A DNA stretch of 64,000 nt, taken from assembly GCA_015063695.1 (NCBI GenBank), contig SVTQ01000003.1:26840-90839 (forward strand), read 5' to 3'. Both the position numbers and the translations under genes were made by a program. Positions 35,970 to 45,303 of this stretch are shown here, piece after piece. This stretch comes from Oscillospiraceae bacterium (lineage in GTDB: Bacteria > Bacillota > Clostridia > Oscillospirales > CAG-272). Below the pieces are notes generated by a model that did no database searches, was not told where the DNA came from, and saw only the letters and a program-made list of their open reading frames with translations. Numbering within the stretch: the stretch's first letter is position 1; each line of letters opens with the position of its first letter.

Positions 35970-36011
35970 TTGTGTACCTCCGACTATAAAATAATATTTT
36001 CTGCGTTTCAG

Positions 36012-36100
36012 CCTTCTCCTGAGGGAGAAGGGGGACCGCGGCGGGGTCCTCAAAAGTCCTTGTGACTTTTGGGGTTCTCGCGATGGCGGTGGGTGAGGAG
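36012..36100. repeat. Composite palindromic element with an inserted GGGGTCCTCA unit (copy C)
   Basis: Hairpin CCTTCTCC/GGAGAAGG (36012-36031) is followed by GGGACCGCG; GGGGTCCTCA-AAAGTC-CTTGT-GACTTTT-GGGGTTCTC (36043-36079) sits inside, then CGATGGCGGTGGGTGAGGAG. The outer element resembles a repeat common in gut clostridia, and copy C looks inserted within it. Together with 36101-36289 this fills the 320-base clpP-tig gap. Confidence 0.65.
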
Positions 36101-36230
36101 TAGCGAAATAACAACGTTGGAACTATATCCTCATCAATATATTAAAGTCCAACATACTTCTATTAAATGCAAAAAGGAAACCATTTTCGCGGTAAAGCTT
36201 TCTTTTTGTCATAAAACAAGCTTATGTGCA

Positions 36231-36260
36231 ATATACCGCTACTTTTGGGTAGCGGTATAT
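36231..36260. repeat. Perfect 12 bp hairpin downstream of tig
   Basis: ATATACCGCTAC (36231-36242) and GTAGCGGTATAT (36249-36260). It lies 30 bases after the tig stop on -, but has no T-run on that strand, so it may stabilise the mRNA end rather than terminate. Confidence 0.6.
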
Positions 36261-36289
36261 CGGAAACTATTTATGCTCAGGGAGACAAC

Positions 36290-37813
36290 TTACGCGTCAG
36301 CTTCTTCCTTCTTAGCCTTTGTTGTTGTCTTCTTTGTTGTCTTGGGCTTTTCTTCGCCTTCGGCCTTTTCGCCTTCAGCAGCCTTCTTGGTTGTAGACTT
36401 CTTTGCAGTTGTCTTCTTTTCGCCGTCAGCGCTCTTAGCTGTGGACTTCTTTGTTGTCTTGGGCTTTTCTTCGCCTTCAGCCTTTTCGCCCTCAGCAGCC
36501 TTCTTTGTAGTTGTCTTCTTCTTAGCAGAAGCCTTCTTTTCTGTGATAACAGCTTCAGCCTTTACGAGCTCAACTGCCTTCTTAACCTGAATGTCAGCCT
36601 TCACGCCGTCAACGGGCATGTACTTCTTAACTTCTTCAACGTCCATACCGTAAGCAGCGGCAGTGTTCTTGATCTCTTCTTCAACGTCTTTTTCAGTAGC
36701 TTCGATGCCTTCGAGCTTTGCGATAGCTTCGAGAGCGAGACGTGTCTTAACCTGGCTTATTGCGCGAGGTCTCATGTCAGCGCGGAGCTGGTCAAGGGTC
36801 ATGCCTGTGTACTGGAGGTATGTCTTGAGGTCGAGACCCTGCATTCTGAGGTTGTTGTCCATGTCGCGAACGCAGTTTTCTGCTTCTTCGTCGTACATAC
36901 ATTCGGGAATGTCAGCTTCGAGAAGGTCAACGAGAGCTTCGATGAGCTTGTTTTCAACTTCGTGGTCAGCCGCGTGGTTCTTTCTCTCAGTAATTTTAGC
37001 CTTGAGGTCAGCCTTATATTCATCGAGAGTATCAAATTCGGAAGCGAGGGAAGCGAGCTCATCGTCAACAGCGGGAAGCTCCTTTACCTTGAGGCCGCCC
37101 AGCTTTACCTTGAAAACTGCGGGCTTGCCTGCAAGCTCTTCTGCATGATATTCTGCAGGGAACGTTACGTTTACGTCAAATTCGTCACCAACATTGTGGC
37201 CGATGATCTGTTCTTCAAAGCCTTCGATGAAGCTGTGGGAACCGATAGCGAGCTCGTGGCCTTCAGCCTTGCCGCCGTCAAAAGCAACGCCGTCAACAAA
37301 GCCTTCGAAGTCGATGTTAGCGATGTCGCCGTCAGCGCATGCTCTGTCTGTAACGTCGGAAATTCTTGCGTTTCTTTCGCGAACCTTTTCGATCTCAGCG
37401 TCTACTTCGGAGTCTTCAACAACAACTTTTTCCTTTTCAACCTTGATGCCCTTGTAGCCTTCGATCTTAGCTTCAGGCTTTACAAAAACTTCAGCAGTAA
37501 CAACGAGACCGTTTTCGTCAAGAGTTTCAATATCAAATTCGGGGCGGCTTACGATGTCAAGACCGCTTTCCTTAACTGCTTCTTCGTAAGCTGCAGGAAG
37601 GAGCTCGTTGATAGCATCTTCGTGGAAAACGCCTGTGCCGTACATCTTTTCGATGATGGCGCGGGGAGCCTTACCGCGGCGGAAGCCGGGGATGGAAATG
37701 TTCTTTGCCTGCTTCTTGTAAACCTTGTTTACAGCAGCTTCAAATGTAGCCTTATCAAATGAGATAGAAAGCTGATACTTGTTGTTTTCGATGAGTTTTA
37801 CTTCTTTTAACAT
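36290..37813 (-). CDS. tig: Trigger factor with a long repeated basic tail
   Basis: 507 residues; typical trigger factors have about 430. N-terminal ribosome-binding signature GFRRGKAPRAIIEKMYG, a central FKBP-type PPIase domain (about 150-245) and the C-terminal helical arms are all recognisable. From about residue 425 there is a Lys/Ala/Thr/Glu tail with a duplicated segment KKAAEGEKAEGEEKPKTTKK; the DNA repeat is 60 bases (36329-36388 and 36446-36505). It chaperones nascent chains at the ribosome exit. The tail's role is unknown. Start ATG has CGGAGG upstream. Confidence 0.95.
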   Translation of the reverse strand: MLKEVKLIENNKYQLSISFDKATFEAAVNKVYKKQAKNISIPGFRRGKAPRAIIEKMYGTGVFHEDAINELLPAAYEEAVKESGLDIVSRPEFDIETLDENGLVVTAEVFVKPEAKIEGYKGIKVEKEKVVVEDSEVDAEIEKVRERNARISDVTDRACADGDIANIDFEGFVDGVAFDGGKAEGHELAIGSHSFIEGFEEQIIGHNVGDEFDVNVTFPAEYHAEELAGKPAVFKVKLGGLKVKELPAVDDELASLASEFDTLDEYKADLKAKITERKNHAADHEVENKLIEALVDLLEADIPECMYDEEAENCVRDMDNNLRMQGLDLKTYLQYTGMTLDQLRADMRPRAISQVKTRLALEAIAKLEGIEATEKDVEEEIKNTAAAYGMDVEEVKKYMPVDGVKADIQVKKAVELVKAEAVITEKKASAKKKTTTKKAAEGEKAEGEEKPKTTKKSTAKSADGEKKTTAKKSTTKKAAEGEKAEGEEKPKTTKKTTTKAKKEEADA

Positions 37814-37913
37814 TGTAAAAAACCTCCGATATTTTATATCTTAATGATTATTTTGACTTTTCTTATTTGACAGGCGACTTCGGTAAATATATCCATTTCG
37901 CCACATCCTCATT

Positions 37914-37942
37914 ATTGTACAATTATTTTTGAGTATTGTCAA
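37914..37942 (-). promoter_or_regulatory. SigA promoter for tig
   Basis: On the minus strand TTGACA (37937-37942), 17 bases, TACAAT (37914-37919), about 100 bases ahead of the start. Confidence 0.85.
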
Positions 37943-38006
37943 TGCCGAAAATGACTTTTTATATAAAAATTAAGCAAAAAAACTGTATAAATTGCCGATT
38001 TCGGGC

Positions 38007-38735
38007 TTAAAAATCAAAAGGATTTGTTATCATGGGGATAAAATCGAGGTAGTCAGCGGCAATAAGGGTCATTGAGATACCCTCAAACTCAATTGTCTTC
38101 GGCACGTTGTAAACACCGTGAATGTGACCGTAATAGCATTTTGTAACGCCGTATTCCTTGAGGGTATCAACAATCTCGCGGCAGACGAAATCCTTGAAAA
38201 CGGGAGGGAAGTGGAAGTAGACCAGAATGGGCTTTTCACTCTCACCTCTGAGGTTTACCGCCTCGTCAAGACACTTTTTCAGTCTCAAAACCTCGCGGTC
38301 AACTATCTTTCGGTAGTCAACGTCGCCTACGGTGTTCTGAAGCTTTTCGTCAATGAACCAGCCTCGGGTTCCGCAGATTATGTAATTTTCAACCTCAAAA
38401 GCATTGTTGTGCATAAAGCTTACGGAGTCGATGCCGTTTGCTTCAAGCATGGCATTCATTTTGGAAAGAGTTCCCCACCAGAAATCGTGATTGCCCTTTC
38501 CTATAAGCTTTTTGCCCGGCAAAGAGTGGATAAGTCTGAAATCTGCGGCGGCCTCCTCAAGGGTCATGGCCCAGGAAATATCGCCGGGGATAACGACGGT
38601 GTCCTCATCTGTGACAACGGCGCGCCAACGCTTTGTAAGCTTCTCCGTGTGGTCCTTCCATCTTGCGCCGAAAATATCCATGGGCTTTTCGGTGCTCTCG
38701 GAAAGGTGGAGGTCAGCTATGGAAAAAACAGACAT
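38007..38735 (-). CDS. Calcineurin-like metallophosphoesterase
   Basis: 242 residues. Dimetal site motifs ADLHLS, PGDISWAM, GKGNHDFWW and GHIHG are all present. A predicted phosphohydrolase of the cytoplasm; substrate unknown. It sits 12 bases after thrC and may be cotranscribed with it. Confidence 0.9.
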   Translation of the reverse strand: MSVFSIADLHLSESTEKPMDIFGARWKDHTEKLTKRWRAVVTDEDTVVIPGDISWAMTLEEAAADFRLIHSLPGKKLIGKGNHDFWWGTLSKMNAMLEANGIDSVSFMHNNAFEVENYIICGTRGWFIDEKLQNTVGDVDYRKIVDREVLRLKKCLDEAVNLRGESEKPILVYFHFPPVFKDFVCREIVDTLKEYGVTKCYYGHIHGVYNVPKTIEFEGISMTLIAADYLDFIPMITNPFDF

Positions 38736-38747
38736 TATGTTTCTCCC

Positions 38748-40226
38748 TTAAAAAATTACTGTTTCCATTTCGGGTGCCGCAACAACTTGTTTAAATCTTA
38801 CGGGAAGAGAAAGTGTGGCGGAAAGGGCTGCAGGTGCCTTTGTTCCGCTCAACTCTTCAAGAAGTCCGAGAAGGTATGCAGGCTCTTCGTTTTCGGGAGT
38901 TTTGCCGATGGAGGAGCATACGTCGTAAGGGAACTTGTAGGGGCTTGCAGTTGAAACAACAACGGTCTTTGTCATATCTCCCGTGTCGGATACGTACTTG
39001 TTGTAACAGTCAATGGCAACGGATGTATGAGTGTCAGCAAGATATTTCTTGTTTTCGAATGTGTCCTTGAGACAAGCGGCAGTCTCTTCTTCCGTACTGC
39101 AGTAGCCGTAGAATACGCTCTGAAGCTTTGCGAGAATTTCCTCTGAAACGGTGTACTTGCCGTTTGCAGAGAGCTCAGCCATACAGCGAGCAGTCTCTTC
39201 GGGGCCTGCAAGGAGCCAGAGAAGTCTTTCAAGGTTGCTTGAAATAAGGATATCCATGGAGGGGGACATAGTCTTGAAGAACTCTCTTGTTCTGTCGTAG
39301 GTACCGCCTCTGATAAAGTCTGTAAGAACGCAGTTAGCGTTTGAAGCGCAGATCATCTTGTCAATGGGAAGACCCATTTCGCGCGCGATGTAGCCCGCGA
39401 AGATGTTGCCGAAGTTACCTGTGGGAACGCAAACGTTGATCTTGTCGCCGAGGCTTATCTCGCCTGCATTCAGAAGATCGCAGTAAGCGGATACGTAGTA
39501 AACTATCTGAGGAGCAAGACGTCCCCAGTTAATGGAGTTTGCGCTGGAGAAGAAGAAACCGGCATCCTCTGCCTTATTTGCAAGAGCTTTGTCGGAGAAA
39601 ATTCTCTTAACGCCGTTTTGCGCATCGTCAAAGTTTCCGTAAACGGCGCAAACGTTTACGTTTTCGCCCAGCTGTGTTGCCATCTGAAGCTTCTGCATGG
39701 GAGAAACACCGTCAACGGGGTAGAAAACGGTGATGTCGATGCCGTCAACGTCGCGGTATCCTTCAAGAGCCGCCTTGCCTGTGTCGCCGGAGGTCGCAAC
39801 GAGGATGTGAGCTTTTCTTGTTTCCTCGGTCATAACGAGAGCGCGTGAGAGAAGACGGGGCATTATCTGAAGAGCCATGTCCTTGAAAGCGCAGGTGGGA
39901 CCGTGCCACAGCTCAAGGGAGAAATGTGTGTCAGTTACCTTAACGAGGGGAGCGGCGCCGCCCTGAAATCTGTCCTCGCCGTAAGCGGTGCGGCAGTCGA
40001 GTGCAAGCTTTTCCTTATCGTAGTCCGTAAGGAACATGGAAAGAATTTCCGTCGCTCTTTCCTCGTAGGGGAGCTTGGCAAGGCTTGCAACAGCTTCAAG
40101 GGAAAGCTCGGGAATTTCCGTCGGCATGTAGAGACCGCCGTCGGGAGCAAGACCCTTCTTGATAGCCTCCGCAGAGCTTACAAGGTTTTCATTTTTGTTC
40201 TGGTTTCTTGTGCTTATGTACTTCAT
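38748..40226 (-). CDS. thrC: Threonine synthase
   Basis: PLP enzyme that turns O-phosphohomoserine into threonine. 492 residues, the long fungal/enterobacterial-type form. N-terminal YISTRNQNK, the PLP lysine region WHGPTCAFKDMALQ, and VATSGDTGKAALEGY are diagnostic. AAGGAAGG precedes the ATG. Together with metA/metY further on it shows that both branches from homoserine are encoded in the window. Confidence 0.95.
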   Translation of the reverse strand: MKYISTRNQNKNENLVSSAEAIKKGLAPDGGLYMPTEIPELSLEAVASLAKLPYEERATEILSMFLTDYDKEKLALDCRTAYGEDRFQGGAAPLVKVTDTHFSLELWHGPTCAFKDMALQIMPRLLSRALVMTEETRKAHILVATSGDTGKAALEGYRDVDGIDITVFYPVDGVSPMQKLQMATQLGENVNVCAVYGNFDDAQNGVKRIFSDKALANKAEDAGFFFSSANSINWGRLAPQIVYYVSAYCDLLNAGEISLGDKINVCVPTGNFGNIFAGYIAREMGLPIDKMICASNANCVLTDFIRGGTYDRTREFFKTMSPSMDILISSNLERLLWLLAGPEETARCMAELSANGKYTVSEEILAKLQSVFYGYCSTEEETAACLKDTFENKKYLADTHTSVAIDCYNKYVSDTGDMTKTVVVSTASPYKFPYDVCSSIGKTPENEEPAYLLGLLEELSGTKAPAALSATLSLPVRFKQVVAAPEMETVIF

Positions 40227-40280
40227 TATGTTAAACCTTCCTTAGGTGTTTTTCCTTATTAAATCTTTTAAGTTAACTTG

Positions 40281-40305
40281 GCAGGGGAGGGCCTTGGTCC
40301 TCCCG
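40281..40305 (+). repeat. REP element (GGAGG subtype) with GCAG foot
   Basis: GCAG plus GGGAGGGCC-TT-GGTCCTCCC, ending 5 bases from the stop codon of the dipeptidase gene. The inner pair change GCC/GGT instead of GGC/GCT keeps the stem. Confidence 0.8.
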
Positions 40306-40309
40306 TCCT

Positions 40310-41230
40310 TTATTTGAAAATTTTTTTGAAAAACTCAAACGCATTTGAGAAGAAGAGCTTTTCGGTGAACCTTTCGGAATAAACTCCGTCCGTCATGAAT
40401 TTTCGGAGTTCTTTCATCTTTGACTGATCTTCAAGTCCCTTCGGAGTGTTGTCAATTCCGTCAAAATCGCATCCGAAAGCTATGTGAGAGTCACCTGCAA
40501 CGGTGCGGTATCGGTCAATATGGCGCATTACGTCGCGTATCGTAACGTTTCTGTTTCCCAGATGCTGAGGCGCAAGGCTGATACCAATTACTCCGCCAAG
40601 CTCTGCGATCCTTTCCGCCTCACCGTCAGTCAGATTTCTCGGATGCGGATAAACGGAAAAAGAATTACTGTGAGAAGCGACGGGAGCGACACGGGCTTCC
40701 TTGCAGGCATCAAGAATATATGCCGCGCTTTTCCGTGATGCGTGGGAAATGTCACATATCACACCCCGTTCGATCATTTTTTGGATAAGCTTCTTCCCGA
40801 AGGGGGAGAGCCCCTCGTCAGTGTCAAAAGCTCCGCCGATGCAGGTCACACCTCCCCAAAGCGGGGTAATGAGCTTCACTCCTGCTTCAAGAAGTTGTGA
40901 AAGCTTTCCCATGTCGGAGGAAAGAAGTCTTGCATCCTCAACGGAGAGAATGAAAGAAGGCTTTTTGTTTTCTATGTTTTCTGTTATTTCCCCAAAAGAA
41001 GAAATAAACTTCAATTCGTTTTTTTCTTTGAAGCTATCCGTAACTTTTGAAAAACGCTCAAAGCATTCACTGTCGCTCTTTTTGCTGTCAGAAAAAACGG
41101 CGCTGACCTGAACGTAGCTTTCAAATTCACTTACGGAGCTTCCTTTTACGTGACACGTACTGTTTTTAAGTGTCTCGCCTTTGTCAAAAAGGGCGGTCAG
41201 AGTGTCGCAGTGGAGATCGAAATAGTTCAT
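40310..41230 (-). CDS. M19-family membrane dipeptidase (renal dipeptidase-like)
   Basis: 306 residues. Metal ligands are seen in FDLHCDT at the N terminus, SVEDA, CDISHAS and VASHSNS, and FGCDFDGI near the C terminus. The family hydrolyses dipeptides, including D-amino-acid-containing ones. No signal peptide, so probably cytoplasmic. Start ATG has AAGG upstream; it is last in the apgM-lepB-rbgA-rnhB-yraN run, separated from yraN by one base. Confidence 0.93.
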   Translation of the reverse strand: MNYFDLHCDTLTALFDKGETLKNSTCHVKGSSVSEFESYVQVSAVFSDSKKSDSECFERFSKVTDSFKEKNELKFISSFGEITENIENKKPSFILSVEDARLLSSDMGKLSQLLEAGVKLITPLWGGVTCIGGAFDTDEGLSPFGKKLIQKMIERGVICDISHASRKSAAYILDACKEARVAPVASHSNSFSVYPHPRNLTDGEAERIAELGGVIGISLAPQHLGNRNVTIRDVMRHIDRYRTVAGDSHIAFGCDFDGIDNTPKGLEDQSKMKELRKFMTDGVYSERFTEKLFFSNAFEFFKKIFK

Positions 41231-41231
41231 G

Positions 41232-41675
41232 CTACCTTTTCCTTATTGCATTTTCAAAATGCTTAATTTCTTTGCAAACAAGTTTTTCGCCTTTTTTCTC
41301 GGCATAGACCTCAATAAGGTCAAATCTCTTGAAATAAGAGCCGAAAAAAACGAAGGTCTCTTTAATATATTTGTTTGCTCCTCTTATAAGATATGTAGCT
41401 TTTTCCTTATTGACAGCATCGGCAGGACGGGTGAGAGGAATTTCCCCTTCTTCCGCGGTTCTCGTCTTGACCTCGAAGAACACAAGAGTGTCATCCTTTG
41501 TCGCAACGATGTCAAGCTCACTGCGCCCGACGTGAACGTCAGTGTCAACTATTCTGTAGCCCTTCTTCCGAAGAAGCTTCTGCGCCGCCTCCTCGCCGAA
41601 TTTACCGACTGCAAGGTGGAAGGGAATGCCGTCATACTTTTTTATCTTTTTTGAATATCTGAAAATACCAAGCAT
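41232..41675 (-). CDS. YraN-family (UPF0102) endonuclease-like protein
   Basis: 147 residues. A restriction-endonuclease-like core: GKFGEEAAQKLLRKKGYRI, then GRSELDIVATKDDTLVFFEVKTR with the Asp...Glu-x-Lys catalytic pattern. The normal length is about 120, with some extra residues at both ends. Physiological role not established. Neighbour of rnhB as in many Firmicutes. Confidence 0.9.
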   Translation of the reverse strand: MLGIFRYSKKIKKYDGIPFHLAVGKFGEEAAQKLLRKKGYRIVDTDVHVGRSELDIVATKDDTLVFFEVKTRTAEEGEIPLTRPADAVNKEKATYLIRGANKYIKETFVFFGSYFKRFDLIEVYAEKKGEKLVCKEIKHFENAIRKR

Positions 41676-41681
41676 TATAAC

Positions 41682-42317
41682 TTATTCGCCCTTCAGCATA
41701 GCTTCAAGCTTTTCGCGGTCTCTTTCAATAAAAGAGAGGAAAGAAAGCCTGTGCTCGGGGCAAGGGCCAAACCTGTAGACTGCAAGCTTGTGGTCTTTTG
41801 TGGGATAACCCTTGTGCTTTGCGAAGCCGTACTGAGGATAGACCCTGTCAAGAGCCTCACACATTCTGTCCCTCGTAACCTTGGCAAGAACCGATGCGGC
41901 GGCAATGGACTGGCTCTTCGCATCACCTTTGACAACTGCCTCGGCAGGAACGGGAAATCCCCCGCACTTGTTGCCGTCAACAAGAAGAAGGTCGGGCGTG
42001 TGCGTCAGCCCCAAAACGGCGCGGCGCATGGCAAGAAGGGAAGCGTTTAAAATATTTATCTCGTCAATTTCAACAGGGGATGCGGAGGCAATACAATAAG
42101 TGAGGCAATTTTCCTTTATTACGTCGAAAAGCGCCTCTCTTTTCTTCTCCGTCAGCTTCTTTGAGTCGTCAAGCCCCTCAATAATAACTCCGGGCTTCAG
42201 AATACAAGCCGCGGCAACAACGGGGCCTGCAAGAGGGCCTCTGCCCGCCTCGTCCGTTCCTGCAAGAAGCTTTACTTCACCCTTGATATATGAAAGGTCA
42301 AATTCGTGTGAGTTCAT
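41682..42317 (-). CDS. rnhB: Ribonuclease HII
   Basis: 211 residues. Active-site motif GTDEAGRGPLAGPVVAAA near residue 20, then LLVDGNK and AKVTRDRMCEAL. It removes ribonucleotides from RNA-DNA hybrids. AAGGA precedes ATG 42317. Lies 21 bases after rbgA. Confidence 0.95.
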   Translation of the reverse strand: MNSHEFDLSYIKGEVKLLAGTDEAGRGPLAGPVVAAACILKPGVIIEGLDDSKKLTEKKREALFDVIKENCLTYCIASASPVEIDEINILNASLLAMRRAVLGLTHTPDLLLVDGNKCGGFPVPAEAVVKGDAKSQSIAAASVLAKVTRDRMCEALDRVYPQYGFAKHKGYPTKDHKLAVYRFGPCPEHRLSFLSFIERDREKLEAMLKGE

Positions 42318-42338
42318 AAATATCCTTAGATCTGTAAT

Positions 42339-43232
42339 TTATTCTTCGCCTTCTGTTTTTGTCTCTGCGGCATCGGGCTTTTCAAGGGAAATTCTGCCTA
42401 TCTTGCAGCCTCTGAACTCGTCAAGGAGCATAAGGGCGCATCTTTCGGTGTTTATCTCGCCGCCCGAAAGGAGAAAACCTCTCTTTCTGCCGACAGCTTC
42501 AAGAAGCTCCCAGCCCTGAAGTCCTTCGAGCTTTTCCTTTTCAAGCTTGTATCTTGTGCAGAAAAGGTCGCGCGCAGTATCAAAAAGACGCGAGCAGAGG
42601 ATGCAGCCGAGCTCCTCGGTGTCAAGAATAGCATCCTTGATGGCACCTGTAAGGGCAAGGTTTTCTCCCGTGATACGGTCTTCAAACTTAGGCCAGAGAA
42701 CACCGGGCATGTCAAGAAGCTCAAAGCCCATGTCGGTAGTTACCCACTGCTTGTTGAGGGTAACGCCGGGGCGGTCCTCGACCTTCGCCTTTTTGGACTT
42801 GCTCAGTCTGTTGACAAGGGAGCTTTTGCCCACGTTGGGAATACCGACTATCATGGCGCGGAGCTGTTTTCCGTGCATACCCTTTGCTTCGTATCTGTCA
42901 ATTTTTTCTTTGAGAATTTCTCTTACCGCATTGCCAATGGCGTTTATGTTGTCATTCTTTACGCAGTCCACCGCAATGGCATATCCGCCGCTTTTCCTGT
43001 AATATTCTATCCATTCCTTGGTGAGCCTCGGGTCTGCAAGGGAGGATTTGTTGAGAAGGGTGAGAACGGGCTTTCCTTCAACAAGGGAAGCTATCTCGGG
43101 GTTCTTTGAGCTCTTCGGAATTCTCGCGTCAAGAAGCTCAATAACGATATCGCAGTTTTTAAGGTTTTCCTTTATGAGGCGGCGGGTCTTCGCCATATGC
43201 CCGGGAAACCACTGTATAGTCTGAGAAGGCAT
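42339..43232 (-). CDS. rbgA: Ribosome biogenesis GTPase RbgA (YlqF)
   Basis: 297 residues of the circularly permuted GTPase class: QWFPGHMAKTRRLI at the N terminus, G4-like TLLNKSSL before G1 GIPNVGKSSLVNRL, and G3 DMPGVLWPK. It acts in late assembly of the 50S subunit. Between lepB and rnhB as in Bacillus. Confidence 0.95.
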   Translation of the reverse strand: MPSQTIQWFPGHMAKTRRLIKENLKNCDIVIELLDARIPKSSKNPEIASLVEGKPVLTLLNKSSLADPRLTKEWIEYYRKSGGYAIAVDCVKNDNINAIGNAVREILKEKIDRYEAKGMHGKQLRAMIVGIPNVGKSSLVNRLSKSKKAKVEDRPGVTLNKQWVTTDMGFELLDMPGVLWPKFEDRITGENLALTGAIKDAILDTEELGCILCSRLFDTARDLFCTRYKLEKEKLEGLQGWELLEAVGRKRGFLLSGGEINTERCALMLLDEFRGCKIGRISLEKPDAAETKTEGEE

Positions 43233-43259
43233 AATATATCTCTCTTTGTGTTCTGTTAA

Positions 43260-43856
43260 TTAATTTTCTGCGGCATCAAAGGGATTTTCAAGAACTCCGA
43301 ACTTGTCGAAGGGGAAAAATCTGAGAGCCGCCTTGCCGACGATACATCTCTCGTCAACAGTGCCCACGGATGCGCTTCTGCTGTCACCCGAATGGTCGCG
43401 GTTGTCACCCATAACGAAGACCTCTCCCTCGGGTACTTCGAGAGGGTAAGTCCATGCGGAGGTAAGATCCACCATGGGGTCAAGCTTGATGTAGGGCTCG
43501 TCGATAACGACACCGTCAACGGTCACAGTCCACGTGTTGAAGTCAATATCAATGGTCTGACCGCCCACAGCGATAACTCTCTTGATAAGAGGATTTCCGT
43601 AAAGACCTTCAAGAGATCTGTCATGAATAACAACGATATCCCCCTGAGCGGGTTCGTAAAAAGCGGTTCTCACAACAAGATATTCCTTGTCGTGGAGAGT
43701 GTTTTCCATGGACTCGCCGTCAACGATGGAGAGTCTGAAGAAAAACGTAAATATAATAACAACAACTGCAACGCAGATGCAGAAGAGCTCAACGGAGCCG
43801 AAGATCTCGCGGAGATATTCCTTTTTCTTCTGCTCGGCGGTCTTTATTTCGTTCAT
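43260..43856 (-). CDS. lepB: Signal peptidase I
   Basis: 198 residues, one N-terminal membrane segment (about 24-45). The catalytic Ser is in VDGESMENTL, the Lys in PLIKRVIAVGG, and box E is VMGDNRDHSGDSR. It removes signal peptides of exported proteins, such as the dockerin proteins of this window. AAAGGAA precedes the ATG. Confidence 0.95.
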   Translation of the reverse strand: MNEIKTAEQKKKEYLREIFGSVELFCICVAVVVIIFTFFFRLSIVDGESMENTLHDKEYLVVRTAFYEPAQGDIVVIHDRSLEGLYGNPLIKRVIAVGGQTIDIDFNTWTVTVDGVVIDEPYIKLDPMVDLTSAWTYPLEVPEGEVFVMGDNRDHSGDSRSASVGTVDERCIVGKAALRFFPFDKFGVLENPFDAAEN

Positions 43857-43877
43857 AACGTATTCCTTTCGGAGTGA

Positions 43878-45089
43878 TTATTTCTCAATAAGTATGTCAA
43901 GAAGAGTGCTTCCGTCGGGGATGTAATATCCCTTCTCCTCTGCGCTCTTTTCGCAGTAGAGGGAGAGTCCGTCCTCGGTCTTTCTTGAGTCGTAAATAAA
44001 GAAGGGAACAGGCTCCATGGAGTGAGTTCTTATCTCAATAGGTGTGGGATGGTCGGGAAGAACCATGATCTTGAAATCCTCACCTGTGCTTTCAAGGTAC
44101 TCAAGAACAGGCTTCAGAATGAGAGAGTCTATCTTTTCAATAGCCTTGACCTTGACGGTATCTTCTCCTCTGTGACCGCATTCGTCGGGTGCTTCAACGT
44201 GAATGTAAACGAAGTCGTCGCCGTTTTTGAAGCAGTCGATGGCGGCATTTGCCTTGCCCTCGTAGTTTGTGTGGTAGTTGCCTGTTGCGCCTTCAACACT
44301 GACAACGTTCATGCCTGCGCAAAGACCGATGCCCTTGATAAGGTCGACTGCAGAAATGATCGCGCCGCTTATTCCCCATTTTTCCTTGAAATCGGGAAGA
44401 GCGGGCTTCTTGCCGGGGCTCCAGAGCCAGGGGGAGTTTGCAGGACGAAGACCTTTTTCGCGTCTTGCCCTGTTTACGGGATGGTCGCGGAGCACCTTGT
44501 AGCCCTCGTGCATATACTTGAGGAATTCCGCGCCCTCTTCACCCTGAGGGAGATATTCCTTTATCTTTCTGCCGATGATGTCGTGGGGACGCATGAAGTT
44601 ATATGTTTCGGAAGCGTTCTCCCAGATAAGACAGTGGCGGTAGCTGACACCTGTGTAAAGCTTTCTGCCCTCCATGGGAAGAGCCTCGTTCAGAGCCTTA
44701 ACAAGCTCCGCCGCCTCTTCCGTTGAAATTTCATCGGCGCTGTGGTCGACCATAGTCGCCTCGAAGTAATCGCCTTCGTCCTCGGAAACGGTAACCACGT
44801 TGCATCTGATTGCAGTGTCGTTTTCGCTCATTTCGATACCCATGCTCACAGCTTCGAGAGGAGAGCGGCCCTTGGAGTAGACCTTGGGGTCATAGGAGAG
44901 AATGGCGAGGTTTGCAGTGTCGCTTTCGGGAACCATTCCCTCGGGTACGTTGGAAACGGTACCGCAGAGAGCTTTTGCCGCAAGAGCATCCATTGTGGGC
45001 TTGTTTGCAACGTCCATGGGAGTTTTATTGTTAAAGACGGCCTGGGGTCTGTCAGCCATTCCGTCGGGTATAAGTACTAAATATTTCAT
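43878..45089 (-). CDS. apgM: Cofactor-independent phosphoglycerate mutase, ApgM type
   Basis: 403 residues of the archaeal-type iPGM family (alkaline phosphatase superfamily). The metal site and nucleophile are seen in MKYLVLIPDGMADRP and PESDTANLAIL, with later ligands in APDECGHRGE and PDHPTPI. It interconverts 3- and 2-phosphoglycerate in glycolysis. It is the first gene of the run down to the M19 dipeptidase and has its own promoter. Confidence 0.93.
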   Translation of the reverse strand: MKYLVLIPDGMADRPQAVFNNKTPMDVANKPTMDALAAKALCGTVSNVPEGMVPESDTANLAILSYDPKVYSKGRSPLEAVSMGIEMSENDTAIRCNVVTVSEDEGDYFEATMVDHSADEISTEEAAELVKALNEALPMEGRKLYTGVSYRHCLIWENASETYNFMRPHDIIGRKIKEYLPQGEEGAEFLKYMHEGYKVLRDHPVNRARREKGLRPANSPWLWSPGKKPALPDFKEKWGISGAIISAVDLIKGIGLCAGMNVVSVEGATGNYHTNYEGKANAAIDCFKNGDDFVYIHVEAPDECGHRGEDTVKVKAIEKIDSLILKPVLEYLESTGEDFKIMVLPDHPTPIEIRTHSMEPVPFFIYDSRKTEDGLSLYCEKSAEEKGYYIPDGSTLLDILIEK

Positions 45090-45121
45090 AGTGAACCTGC
45101 CTTATAAGTATTATCCATACA

Positions 45122-45150
45122 ATTATATCACAAACAAAACGCGCAGGCAA
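45122..45150 (-). promoter_or_regulatory. SigA-type promoter for apgM
   Basis: On the minus strand TTGCCT (45145-45150), 17 bases, TATAAT (45122-45127). Confidence 0.75.
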
Positions 45151-45303
45151 GTTTTTTGACTATATTTTTTATATAATTTAATAAACAAAGCGTATTTTAA
45201 CAAAAAGGAAGTATAAAATTGCACATATTGAGGTGCCTGAAAGCCCGATTTTTGCACGAATGAATACAAACGCCGAAAATTTCAAAAAAATTGAAAAAAG
45301 TAC

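Noticed and set aside
36224..37762. Open frame of about 510 codons on + opposite tig
   Set aside because: Shadow of the trigger factor gene caused by its codon bias and repeated tail.
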